From the NCBI GenBank assembly GCA_937925635.1, contig CALALX010000027.1:1-64000 (forward strand): a stretch of 64,000 nt of DNA, read 5' to 3'. Numbering within the stretch: position 1 is the first letter of the stretch; the number at the start of each line of letters is the position of its first letter. The DNA is from an uncultured Caulobacter sp. Lineage in GTDB: Bacteria > Pseudomonadota > Alphaproteobacteria > Caulobacterales > Caulobacteraceae. Made by a program: the position numbers and the translations under genes. The notes under the pieces were generated by a model that had not been told where the DNA came from, did not search any database, and saw only the letters and a list, made by a program, of their open reading frames with translations. Shown one piece after another: positions 43,037-52,114 of this stretch.

Positions 43037-46000
43037 TCAGAACACCCAGTCGAATCCGATCCGCACAGTTCGCGGGCTCTGGTAGGTGATCGGCTTCTGG
43101 TAGTTCGGGTCAGCCCCGCCGTTCGCCAGATCTCCCCTTTCGTTGGCGGTCGTCACACCGGCTGAGTCGAAGACATTGAAGATGTCGGCGCGCAGGACGA
43201 GGTTGCCCGGAACCGACATCGGCACTTCGTACCGGGCCGACAGGTCGACCGAGGCGACCCAATCGGTCTCGAACGCCTCCCCGCGGCGAACCGCGACGCC
43301 GTCGCAGTAGCGCGAGGAGGCGCCATAGCCGGCGGCGTGCGCGTCGGTCGGATGAACGCCGAGACAACCGTACTTTCGCGGTGACATGAGCTGGAAGTTG
43401 CCGCCGATCAGCAGGTCCGGAAGCACCTGGTAGGATCCCCGCAGCTTGAACTGGTGCATGCGGTGGTTGGGCAGATAGCCGTACTGGTTGTCCGCCAGAC
43501 CCGGATGATCGTAGAGGATGGTGGTGCCGGCATCGATCTGGCCGTTGTCGGACAGGACGGTGCCTTCATAGTTGCCGATCGACATGGACCAGACGTAGGA
43601 GGCCTGCAGGGCCCAGACACCGTCGAACGCCCGGTCGGCGGTAAACTCCAGGGCCACGTACTCCCGCTCGGCCTCCGGCAGACGCAGGTCGTCCTTGGTG
43701 AGGGAGATCAGGCTGCGCTCGGTGTCACCCGGGAGCGGGTCGCGGGTCCAGACCTTGATGCCGGCGCCCGGATTGAGGACGACATATTGGTAGTCGCCCC
43801 ACCAGATCTGGTCACAACCGACGATGCCCTCCCGCGCACAGTAGGCATTCACCGCCCCGTCGATCGCCACGTCCTCGGAGACATTCTGCAGCGTGCGATA
43901 GACCGCCCGCGCGCCAATGGTCCAGTCATCGCCCGCGCGATGGGCAAGGCCGATCACGAACTCGTCCTCGTTCGTGGCCTTGAGGCCCCGCGCGGTCTTG
44001 GAGATAGCGGGCTCCTGGGAGCCGTTGCCCAGCACCACACAGCCGACGGTTCCCGGGGCGCCGAACACGCCGGCAGGACAGGCGCTGGCGCCTTGGTAGC
44101 TGTCGATGTTGGAGTTCAGCGCGGTGCGTTGATCGCCCAGCACAACAGCGCCCGTCGCGGCATCGAAGGAGGTCAGGTTGAAGAACTCGAAGACGTAGAG
44201 ATCGGCGCCACGGAAGCTCATGTTCGACGCCGGCGGGATGAAATAGCGACCATAGCTGCCGAAGAGCTTGGTCCGCCCGTCGCCGTTGATGTCGTAGTTA
44301 AAGCCGATCCGCGGCCCCCAGTTGTCCTTGAGATCGATCGGCGTGTCACCGACCAGGTTCTCGACGATGAAGCGATCGTTCCGCAGACCCAGCTGGAGGT
44401 TCAGACGGTCGGTCACGTCCCACGAGTCCTGGATATAGAAGGCCTTGTTCTCGCCCTCGACGCGCCCGCCGAGGTCGACAATCGCAGTACGCACCAGTTC
44501 GGCGCCGATCGGGACACCGTATCCGGCGGCCTGAGACGCGCTCGTCACCTTGAACAGCCGGTACTCTGCACCACCCGTCCGGCCGGTCGTGTGCACAAGG
44601 AGCGTCTGCTCGTTGTCGATCCCGAACCGCAGGTGATGCTGACCCATGAAGTCGAAGAAGACGTCCGCGTCGAAGCGGTAGAACTCGCGCTCCGTGTCAT
44701 TGGCGTTGTTCGAGAGGGTCGTCTGCGGCCCGGCGCGGGTAGCGGTGCCGCTCCGGACGTCGGTGACGTAGGAGATGTTGGAATCGAGGGCCAGTTGATA
44801 GTTGCTGTCCTCGCTGACGCCGTAGGCGGCCGAAAGGGTCAGCCAGTCGGTGAACTGGCCCGTGTACTTGGCGACATAGCTGACGCCGCCGTCCCGGAAC
44901 GTGGTGCCGCCGAACTTCGCGCCGATGTCATCAGTCGCCGGATTGAACGCGAGCGTGCTCCTCGACACGGTCCGGGAGGTGTCGAAGTAGGTGAACTCGA
45001 GGCGATGGTCGTCGGTGATGTAGCCGTCGAGCTTGAACCCGAAGAAGGGATCATCGGTCTCGTCGCGGTTGACCGATTGCAGCGACAGGGATGCATCCTC
45101 GCGCAAGCTGTCGTTGAACTGATACAGGCCGTAGAAGAACAGCCGGTCCTTGATGATCGGGCCGCCGGCCTCAAGGGTCAGCGACCGGTCTTCCCGGATG
45201 TCCAGCGCGTTGCGGGCCAGGTAGGTGTCCGGCGCGGTGCTTTGCAGTCCCTCGGGGGTCCAGTTGCCGTGCACGCCGAACCTGAACTCGTTCGTGCCCG
45301 ACTTGGTGACGGCGTTGATCACGCCGCCAGTCGCGCGGCCGAACTCGGCCGGATAGCCGCCGGTCTTGATTTCCACGGTGTCGTAGAAGTCGAACGGCAC
45401 AGTCGCACTGCCGAGGTAGGTGTCGAAGTTGGTGATGTTCAAGCCGTTGACGTAGAAGGCATTCTCCGCGCCGGACGAACCGCCGATGGTCACGGCGGTG
45501 TTGCGGGTCGGCGTCGCGAGAAGGAAGTTCGAGTCCGCCTGCACCGCCGTCGGCGCCAGCATGGTCAAGCCCTCGATCGAACGGGCCACCGGCAGCGTCT
45601 TCAGCGTCTCCTCAAGGTTCAACGTGACGCCTGACGTCGTTTGGGCGAAGGCCAGCTGCTGGCCGGGCGCCGCGGTGACGACCAGGGCGTCGACCTCGTC
45701 CACTCGCCTCGGCGTGAAGACGTACGACGCTTCGCCGCCGACCTGCACCCGGACGACCTGCTTGAGGTCCTGATAGCCCGGCGCGCTGATCGTGACGTCG
45801 TAGGAACCGCCTGGCAGCAAGGTCAGGCGGAACGCTCCAGACTCCGAGGTGGTCAGGTCCCGGGTGAAGCCCTGCGCCTGCGAGACGACCCGCACGCTGG
45901 CGTTCGCAACGACTGCGCCGTCACCGCCGACGACCGAGCCCGCCAGGGCGCCGGTCGTGTAGTCCTGCGCCAGGGCCGGCGAGGACGCCAGCACCGCGAC

Positions 46001-46096
46001 GCTCAGCGCGCCCGCCGGAGCCAACAAGGCCACGGCGCCCATGAGCACGGTCGACGTCAGAAGCCGCGCTCGGCCGCCTCTCTTTCTGATGTTCAT
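43037..46096 (-). CDS. TonB-dependent receptor with carboxypeptidase-regulatory-like domain
   Basis: The protein is 1019 residues from the ATG at 46096, after GAGGGGGAT. A long signal peptide (about 1-43) is followed by a beta-sandwich domain (about 48-125; TSESGAFRLTLLPGGSYDVTISAPGY) of the CarboxypepD_reg/CNA-B type. Next come VDALVVTA, an Oar-like plug with IEGLTMLAPTAV and VEIKTGGYPAEFGRATGGVI, and a large barrel ending FDWVF. Oar-type receptors often take up peptides or proteins. It diverges from a LytS/LytTR pair, the likely regulator. Confidence 0.9.
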   Translation of the reverse strand: MNIRKRGGRARLLTSTVLMGAVALLAPAGALSVAVLASSPALAQDYTTGALAGSVVGGDGAVVANASVRVVSQAQGFTRDLTTSESGAFRLTLLPGGSYDVTISAPGYQDLKQVVRVQVGGEASYVFTPRRVDEVDALVVTAAPGQQLAFAQTTSGVTLNLEETLKTLPVARSIEGLTMLAPTAVQADSNFLLATPTRNTAVTIGGSSGAENAFYVNGLNITNFDTYLGSATVPFDFYDTVEIKTGGYPAEFGRATGGVINAVTKSGTNEFRFGVHGNWTPEGLQSTAPDTYLARNALDIREDRSLTLEAGGPIIKDRLFFYGLYQFNDSLREDASLSLQSVNRDETDDPFFGFKLDGYITDDHRLEFTYFDTSRTVSRSTLAFNPATDDIGAKFGGTTFRDGGVSYVAKYTGQFTDWLTLSAAYGVSEDSNYQLALDSNISYVTDVRSGTATRAGPQTTLSNNANDTEREFYRFDADVFFDFMGQHHLRFGIDNEQTLLVHTTGRTGGAEYRLFKVTSASQAAGYGVPIGAELVRTAIVDLGGRVEGENKAFYIQDSWDVTDRLNLQLGLRNDRFIVENLVGDTPIDLKDNWGPRIGFNYDINGDGRTKLFGSYGRYFIPPASNMSFRGADLYVFEFFNLTSFDAATGAVVLGDQRTALNSNIDSYQGASACPAGVFGAPGTVGCVVLGNGSQEPAISKTARGLKATNEDEFVIGLAHRAGDDWTIGARAVYRTLQNVSEDVAIDGAVNAYCAREGIVGCDQIWWGDYQYVVLNPGAGIKVWTRDPLPGDTERSLISLTKDDLRLPEAEREYVALEFTADRAFDGVWALQASYVWSMSIGNYEGTVLSDNGQIDAGTTILYDHPGLADNQYGYLPNHRMHQFKLRGSYQVLPDLLIGGNFQLMSPRKYGCLGVHPTDAHAAGYGASSRYCDGVAVRRGEAFETDWVASVDLSARYEVPMSVPGNLVLRADIFNVFDSAGVTTANERGDLANGGADPNYQKPITYQSPRTVRIGFDWVF

Positions 46097-46317
46097 TCTA
46101 TCCCCCTCAAGGATCTGCTCGTTGTCACCGGCGTTGGGCCGGGCATCGGCGGATATCGACAGGTCGCAGGGGAGTGGGCGGTCCAATTCGACGAGCCGCG
46201 CCCGGCATGCGGCGAAGCCAGCCGGATTGCGACGAAGTCGGTCGCAGGCGCGACGAACATGGGCGCACGGCAAGTCAGGGGCTGCTAGGCTGCCATGAGC
46301 CTTGGTCGGAGATCTCA

Positions 46318-47403
46318 ATGACGGCGCGTGTTCGCCTGGACAGGGGGCTCCTTGTCATCGACCTGGGGCTCTGGACACTTTTTTACGGCCTCTTCTTCCT
46401 CCTTGTCGCGGTACAGGGCGGACTGACGCTGCTCGTCGGACTGTGGATGGCGATCGGCGTGGTCGTAGGCGCGGCGCTGTCCCAGATCGTCCAGCAGGTG
46501 GTAATTCGAACGGAAGAGATGGGCGCAGTACGTCGGTCGCTCGTGGTCGGATCGACGGTCGTGGCCATCGCGGCGCTCAACGCACTGATCGACGTGTCGA
46601 CCCTGGGACGAGTCATGGCCAGGTCAGACGACATGACGGCCAAAGCGGCCTTCCTGTTCGTCCTGCAGTCGTTCACATTCCTGATCTGGATTCACGGCTT
46701 CTTCGCCGCCCTGGTCTGGGTCAACCGGCTGATGGTGTCGATGGTGGAGCAGGAGCGCAGGCTGGCGCGCGCGGAGGCCGAGGCTCAGAAGGCCGTGCTC
46801 GCGGCGCTTCGGTTCCAGATCAACCCTCACTTCCTTTTCAACGCTCTCAATGCCGCCGCCGCGTTGATCGCCGCGCAGCGCAATCGCGAGGCGGAAGAAG
46901 TCGTGATCCGGCTTTCGGACTTCTTCCGAGCTTCGCTCGCCAGTTCATCGGACAACGCCTCGGCGCTCTCCGACGAACTCGAGCTGCTGGACGTCTACCT
47001 GCAGATCGAGCGAACTCGGTTTTCGGACAGAATGACCGTGGACGTGGATTGTCCCGCCGCTCTTGAGGGTGCGCTTGTCCCCAGCCTGCTGCTTCAGCCC
47101 CTTGCGGAAAATGCCGTAAAACATGCTGTGGCGCGGGCGACGCGGCCCGTCCATGTCCAGGTCACTGCGGAAGTCGAGGACGGTAGACTGGTTCTGTCGG
47201 TGATCGACGACGGCGAGCGTCTGCACAGGGAGTCGCCAGCGCGCGAAGGCGAAGGCGTTGGCCTACGCAATGTCGAGGGCCGCTTGAAGGCGCTCTATGG
47301 CGATCGTGGTGAGGCCGAGGCCGGTCCCACTGACACAGGCTATCGGGCTCGCCTGCGCTTCCCGCTCGAGTTCGCCGGCGCGGCGCGGACGGCTGCGCCG
47401 TGA
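46318..47403 (+). CDS. LytS-type sensor histidine kinase
   Basis: The protein is 361 residues from the ATG at 46318. Four to five transmembrane helices (about 10-160) lead by a short coiled coil (QERRLARAEAEAQKAVLAAL) to a His_kinase domain with the phospho-acceptor His in FQINPHFLFNALN and the ATPase N box LAENAVKHAV. There is no separate periplasmic sensor, so the signal is probably perceived in the membrane. The stop overlaps the response regulator start (GTGA). Confidence 0.9.
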   Translation: MTARVRLDRGLLVIDLGLWTLFYGLFFLLVAVQGGLTLLVGLWMAIGVVVGAALSQIVQQVVIRTEEMGAVRRSLVVGSTVVAIAALNALIDVSTLGRVMARSDDMTAKAAFLFVLQSFTFLIWIHGFFAALVWVNRLMVSMVEQERRLARAEAEAQKAVLAALRFQINPHFLFNALNAAAALIAAQRNREAEEVVIRLSDFFRASLASSSDNASALSDELELLDVYLQIERTRFSDRMTVDVDCPAALEGALVPSLLLQPLAENAVKHAVARATRPVHVQVTAEVEDGRLVLSVIDDGERLHRESPAREGEGVGLRNVEGRLKALYGDRGEAEAGPTDTGYRARLRFPLEFAGAARTAAP

Positions 47404-48236
47404 CGCTGACCGTCCTGATCGTCGACGACGAGCCTCTCGCAATCGACCGTCTCAAGGTCGGCTTTCGCGGCCTTGCCGGCGTCCGAGTCGTCGGCTCCGC
47501 GCGGTCCGGAGAGGAAGCGATCGACATGATCGCCGCCTTGACGCCCGACCTCGTCATTCTGGATATCCAGATGCCCGGTCGCACGGGTCTTGAGATCGCC
47601 AGGGTAATGAAGGAGACCTCCGAACCCGGGCCGGAGGTCATCTTTGCAACCGCCTACGACGCCTACGCTCCGGAAGCGTTCGAGGTCGACGCGTCCGACT
47701 ATCTGCTGAAGCCGATCCGCTTCGAGCGACTGCAGATCGCCGTGGACCGGGCGCGTCGGAGGATCGATGCCCGGCGAGCGGGGCAGCGGATCAGCGAACT
47801 CGAACTGGTGGTCGACGCACTTCGCGATTCCGTGGCCGCCGCTCCGGGCGGCGCGGCGCAAAGCCTCTACGAAACGGAAATCTGGATTCCCCGCGCCGGT
47901 GGCCTTGCAAGGGTGCCGGTCGCCAACATCCAGTGGGTGGAGGCCGCCCGTGACTACATCCTGATCCACACCGAACACCGCAGCTACATCGTTCGTGAAA
48001 CCATGGCAGGCATCGGCGGTCGCCTTGACCCGTCACTGGTCCTGCGCGTTCACCGATCAGCGTACGTCAACCGTCTTCACGTCGAGAGCGTCGACCGCAC
48101 AGGGCGGGGAGGACTGAGGTTGCGGCTAGCCGGCGGAGCCGAGGTTCCAGTCGGTATGAGCTACCGCAACGCAGTCCTGACCGGTCTTGGAACCGAGGGC
48201 GGCGATCGGAAGTCCGATGTCACGGTTCGGGCCTGA
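47400..48236 (+). CDS. LytTR-family response regulator
   Basis: The 278-residue protein has an intact receiver (acidic DDE near residue 10, phospho-Asp in VILDIQMPG, Lys in YLLKPIRF). Its C-terminal LytTR DNA-binding domain (about 160-265) contains RVPVANIQWVEAARDYILIH and LRVHRSAYVNRLHVESV. The GTG start overlaps the kinase stop. The pair is flanked by a divergent TonB receptor and a downstream membrane protease and esterase, its likely targets. Confidence 0.92.
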   Translation: MTLTVLIVDDEPLAIDRLKVGFRGLAGVRVVGSARSGEEAIDMIAALTPDLVILDIQMPGRTGLEIARVMKETSEPGPEVIFATAYDAYAPEAFEVDASDYLLKPIRFERLQIAVDRARRRIDARRAGQRISELELVVDALRDSVAAAPGGAAQSLYETEIWIPRAGGLARVPVANIQWVEAARDYILIHTEHRSYIVRETMAGIGGRLDPSLVLRVHRSAYVNRLHVESVDRTGRGGLRLRLAGGAEVPVGMSYRNAVLTGLGTEGGDRKSDVTVRA

Positions 48237-48389
48237 CGTCGGCCTGTGCCAAGGCAGTGGCCGTCAGGCGGTCGGGGCATTGCATCCAATGACGCCCGCC
48301 AAGGCCTCTACCTCCTGTGATCCAGGCGGCCACATTTCCTGTCGTCCGGGCGTGAACGGGACTTCCCAAATTCTTGAGGTGAAGGCTGC

Positions 48390-49850
48390 ATGACCAGGGG
48401 GAGACTACGGCGGTGGCTCGGGACGCCCTTTCGCGTGATCCCCTGGTACGTCTGGATGGTCATCCTGGCGACGGCCGCCTGGTTTGGACGCCGGATACTG
48501 TTGATCGTCGCGACGGTGCTCGCGTTTCATCCAATACCCATTCCTCCGCTCCTTCAGCCACGACCGGAGTCCGCGCTCGAAGCAAGGATGCAGGACCTTC
48601 GGCATTTCGAGCATGTTCCGCGAAACGAACGCTCCATGACCCCGGAGATGCGGGCGCGCTTCGATCGCCGGATCGCCGACATTCGGAGTCGGGCCGCAAC
48701 AATGACCGACGCTGAATTCATGCTCGGACTGGCCCGCGCCCAGGCCGAGATCGACAACGCCCATTCGAACGGGAACGTGGCCTCCATGGTCGAGCGGTTT
48801 CCCCACCTGCCGGTGCGAGCCGCATTCCTGGGCGATGATCTGCGGATCCTGCGTGCGGCCCGCGGGTACGAGGACCTGCTGGGTTCCCGGATCACACACA
48901 TCGGCGGACAGCCAGTGGGAGAGGTCACTCGCCGCTTCCGGGACGCGTTCGGCGGAAATGACGCCTCCTTCAGGGTTGTGGCTCCGCTCCTGTTGGAAAC
49001 GCCCGCCTACCTGAACGCCGTCGGCATCCCCGGCGACCCCATTGAAGTCCAGCTCGAAAGGATCGGTGAGGCCCCGAAGGTCCGTTTGCTGGAAGCCTTC
49101 ACCCCTTCCGCCGACGCTCGCTGGGTTACTCCCGGCGCATTGCCGCTCCATTGGCGGCGCGACACCGCCACCGTCTGGACATCGCTGAGGCCGTCTGGCG
49201 ACCCGCTGTACCTGCAGTTGCCGGATCGCGGCTACTGGCGTCGCCCCCTTCCAGACCAGAATGCGGTCTACATCAACCTGCGGACCAACATCGACGACGA
49301 TACAGGAGTAAGCCTCAAGGCCTTCGTCGCCGAAACAGTCGCGGATCTTCGACGGCACAGGCCGGCAGCTGTGATCGTCGATCTGAGGTTCAATCCCGGT
49401 GGCGACTATTCCCTTACCCACCCGCTCATGAGCGCTCTAGGGGATATCGTTGGCCCCAACGGCAGAATCTATCTCCTGAGCAGCAACAACACCTTCTCGG
49501 CGGCGATCGTCAGTATGGCCTTCGCCAAGCAGGGCGCTCCGGACCGAACGGTCATCGTCGGCGAGGAGATCGGAGACCGGACGGCGTTCTGGGCGGAAGG
49601 CTGGCGCTACAAGCTACCCAACAGCGGCTTCGGTGCCCGCTACTCAACAGCCTTCTACGACCTCACGAACGGCTGCACGGGGCTCTTCCGATGCTATTGG
49701 GGCGCGTTTTTCCTCATGCCTGTGATTGTCGACGATCTGGACGTCGACATCCCCGCGCCGCTTACGTTCGCCGACTACGTGGCGGGCCGCGATCCGGCCT
49801 TGGAGGCGATAGAACAGGCCGAGGCCGTTCGCCGGGGGCGGATTCCATGA
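48390..49850 (+). CDS. Membrane-anchored S41-like peptidase
   Basis: The 486-residue protein has an N-terminal membrane anchor (about 18-42). A PDZ-like segment (SRITHIGGQPVGEVTRRF) precedes a C-terminal-processing-protease core with VIVDLRFNPGGD and the nucleophile region SSNNTFSAAIVSM. A Lys partner is plausible near MAFAKQG. Such proteins cleave proteins or peptides outside the cytoplasm. It starts 153 bases after the LytTR gene and four bases before the esterase region, so co-expression is likely. Confidence 0.75.
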   Translation: MTRGRLRRWLGTPFRVIPWYVWMVILATAAWFGRRILLIVATVLAFHPIPIPPLLQPRPESALEARMQDLRHFEHVPRNERSMTPEMRARFDRRIADIRSRAATMTDAEFMLGLARAQAEIDNAHSNGNVASMVERFPHLPVRAAFLGDDLRILRAARGYEDLLGSRITHIGGQPVGEVTRRFRDAFGGNDASFRVVAPLLLETPAYLNAVGIPGDPIEVQLERIGEAPKVRLLEAFTPSADARWVTPGALPLHWRRDTATVWTSLRPSGDPLYLQLPDRGYWRRPLPDQNAVYINLRTNIDDDTGVSLKAFVAETVADLRRHRPAAVIVDLRFNPGGDYSLTHPLMSALGDIVGPNGRIYLLSSNNTFSAAIVSMAFAKQGAPDRTVIVGEEIGDRTAFWAEGWRYKLPNSGFGARYSTAFYDLTNGCTGLFRCYWGAFFLMPVIVDDLDVDIPAPLTFADYVAGRDPALEAIEQAEAVRRGRIP

Positions 49851-49896
49851 CGATGTGTGGCGGCCCGCATCGGTCGACAATCGTGGAAGGATGATC

Positions 49897-50802
49897 ATGG
49901 TGCGCATAACACGTAGGGGCGCCCTGCAAAGCGTCGCGATGGGCGGCGCCGGCATTTCGGGCGAGGCATGCGCCGCACCGCTCTTGTCGGAAGCTGTGGG
50001 CTACACCTTGCCTCGGTCCAAAGTCGTACGCCTCCATTCCGAGATCAATGATGTCGAATATGCGCTCTATGTGCGCACGCCGCCCGCCTATGTTGAGGGC
50101 GCCGACCGCTACCCCGTCATTGTGACGCTCGACGCCGACTATTCCTTTGCAGCCTGTGCTACGCATCTGGAACACATGGCGGCGCGGCGGCGCCAAGCGC
50201 CGGAGGCGATCCTCGTCTCGGTAGCCTATGCCGGGGCCCATGCCGATCCGAGGGCGTACAGGCTTAACCGCACGCGCGACTATACGCCGGTGTTCATTGC
50301 GGACGGCGGATATGGACCCGAGTACCAGAGGCTGTCGGGCGGCGCGCCGGCTTTTCTGCGATGCTTGGTCGAGGAGATACTGCCGCTCGTCGAGCGCCGA
50401 TGGCGCGCCGATCCCGGCGACAGGACGCTGGTCGGCCATTCCTTCGGTGGCCTGTTCGCAGGATGGACCTTGCAGACCCGGCCCGACAGCTTCAACCGCT
50501 ACCTGCTGATCAGTCCGTCCCTGTGGTACGCTGACGACCTCTTGCCACGCACCGAAGCTCTGGGTCGGGTGGTGAAGCCGCGCCGCCCTACGCGAGTCTA
50601 TCTCGCCGTAGGTGATCAGGAGGAGCACGCGCGCGGCGTGGGCCACAGGATGGTCAGCCAGATGACGGATTTTGCCGAAGCGCTGAGGGCCCGTGAGGAT
50701 CTAGATCTCTTTGTGCGACATCGCGTCTTTGAGGACGAGACGCACGCCAGCATCTTCCCGGCGGCTTTCTCCACCGGCATTCGCAAGCTCTTCGAGCCGT
50801 AA
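49897..50802 (+). CDS. Exported esterase-D-like alpha/beta hydrolase
   Basis: The protein is 301 residues from the ATG at 49897; an ATG at 49891 is an alternative. A twin-arginine-like start (ITRRGALQSVAMGGAG) precedes a putative-esterase domain with the nucleophile Ser in VGHSFGGLFAGW, an acid in YLAVGDQEEH and the His in DETHASIF. Members hydrolyse siderophore or formyl-glutathione-like esters; the substrate here is unknown. It lies directly after the S41-like gene. Confidence 0.85.
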   Translation: MVRITRRGALQSVAMGGAGISGEACAAPLLSEAVGYTLPRSKVVRLHSEINDVEYALYVRTPPAYVEGADRYPVIVTLDADYSFAACATHLEHMAARRRQAPEAILVSVAYAGAHADPRAYRLNRTRDYTPVFIADGGYGPEYQRLSGGAPAFLRCLVEEILPLVERRWRADPGDRTLVGHSFGGLFAGWTLQTRPDSFNRYLLISPSLWYADDLLPRTEALGRVVKPRRPTRVYLAVGDQEEHARGVGHRMVSQMTDFAEALRAREDLDLFVRHRVFEDETHASIFPAAFSTGIRKLFEP

Positions 50803-51109
50803 CGCCCCCGCGCCCTGAGGTCGGCTAGGCCCGGGACGCCACAGGGCGTGGATGTCCGCTGTCCCGCGTCTCCGTGGAGACAGGTTCGCGCCAGGCTGAC
50901 AGCACCGCCACCCACCCCCACAAGTTTTCTCTGTTGGTCGGCCAATTCGCCAAGCCGCGGACTTGGTGGCGCTATTCCGCGTGAAAGTCCCGCTGCTACT
51001 CCCTGAATCCCTGAATTCGAGACGACTTCGGCGCCCTTTCGGCCCAGCGTCTCCGCGTGTCCGCGATCCGGTCGAGTTTCCCTGCGAACAGGCGCTTGCC
51101 TGACGGCCC
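50803..51109. other. Convergent intergenic region
   Basis: These 307 bases separate the esterase from the leftward YeiH-type gene. They contain small dyads (ACGCC-ACAG-GGCGT at 50836-50849 and GTCTCCGTGGAGAC at 50868-50881) that may end transcription. No gene is evident. Confidence 0.5.
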
Positions 51110-52114
51110 TCAGACAAGCCGAACCAGGACGAGGACAAACAGCGCCAGAAGGGCGGCCTCGATGGCCAGCAGGGCGAACGGACGGACGCCGACCTCCACG
51201 AGCGAGGCGAGATTTGTCCGCATGCCCAGGGCCGAGATGGCCAGTACGAGGCACCAGCGCGAGGCTTCCACCATCGCCTCCCTGATCACCGCGGGCACGA
51301 GGCCGGTGCTGCAGGCGCCCGCAAGGGCGAGAAAGGCGACCGCGAACCATGGCAGCAACGGCTCCTTTGGCCGATCCGGGTGCGGTTCCGCGCGCCGTGT
51401 CAGCAGGCCCACGATGATGACCACGGGAGCGAGCATGCCGACGCGCACCAGCTTCATCACCGTGGCCACATCGCCCGTGGTGGTCGACAGGCTGTAACCA
51501 GCCCCGATCACCTGAGCGACGTCGTGGATGGAGCCCCCCAGGAACAGCCCGGCGTGGCGTTCGGAGAGCCCCAGCCGTGTGGCCAGCATGGGATAGGTCA
51601 CCATGGCGGCCGTCGACAGCAGCGAGACTCCGACGACGGTGAAGGTCGTGGCGCGCTCCTTCATCGGATGCGCCGGAAGGACCGCCGACAGGGCCAGGGC
51701 CGCGGAGGCGCCACAGATCGCCGTGGCGCCGCCGGTCAGGACGCCGAACAGCGGGTTGAAGCCGAACAGGCGGGCGAGCCCGACCGACACCAGGATCGTC
51801 GCGGCGACGCCGCCGATCGCGATCGCCGCCGGCCCCACGCCGAGATCGGCGATCTGCCCAAGGGTGATCCGCGCGCCCAGGAGGGCGATGCCAAGGCGCA
51901 GCAGCGACCGCGCGCTGAAGCCGACACCCTCGGCGCAGCGGGCGTCCGAGGCCGCCGGGCTCAGGGCCATGCCGATCAGCAGCGCCATCAGCATGGCCGG
52001 CGCCTGGTAGTGATCCGCCAGGAAGGTCGCCGCCGCGGCCGCCACAGCGCAGATCGCAACGCCGCGCCACCGTCGAGCCAGAGGATCGGCGATGCGGATG
52101 ACGGCGGCGATCAT
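51110..52114 (-). CDS. YeiH/UPF0324-family membrane transporter
   Basis: This 334-residue protein has about ten transmembrane helices and the family motifs GGATAICGASAALALSAV and LFLGGSIHDVAQVIGAG. Family members are putative sulfate or organosulfonate-derived anion exporters. It overlaps the MFS gene (ATGA) and so is the last gene of the module B operon. Anion export would fit if the pathway releases sulfite or sulfate. Confidence 0.87.
   Translation of the reverse strand: MIAAVIRIADPLARRWRGVAICAVAAAAATFLADHYQAPAMLMALLIGMALSPAASDARCAEGVGFSARSLLRLGIALLGARITLGQIADLGVGPAAIAIGGVAATILVSVGLARLFGFNPLFGVLTGGATAICGASAALALSAVLPAHPMKERATTFTVVGVSLLSTAAMVTYPMLATRLGLSERHAGLFLGGSIHDVAQVIGAGYSLSTTTGDVATVMKLVRVGMLAPVVIIVGLLTRRAEPHPDRPKEPLLPWFAVAFLALAGACSTGLVPAVIREAMVEASRWCLVLAISALGMRTNLASLVEVGVRPFALLAIEAALLALFVLVLVRLV

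Noticed and set aside
43454..45634. 726-codon rightward open frame
   Set aside because: It lies wholly antisense to the Oar-like receptor, is rich in Arg/Val/Gly/Asp repeats and has no motif; it is a high-GC shadow frame.
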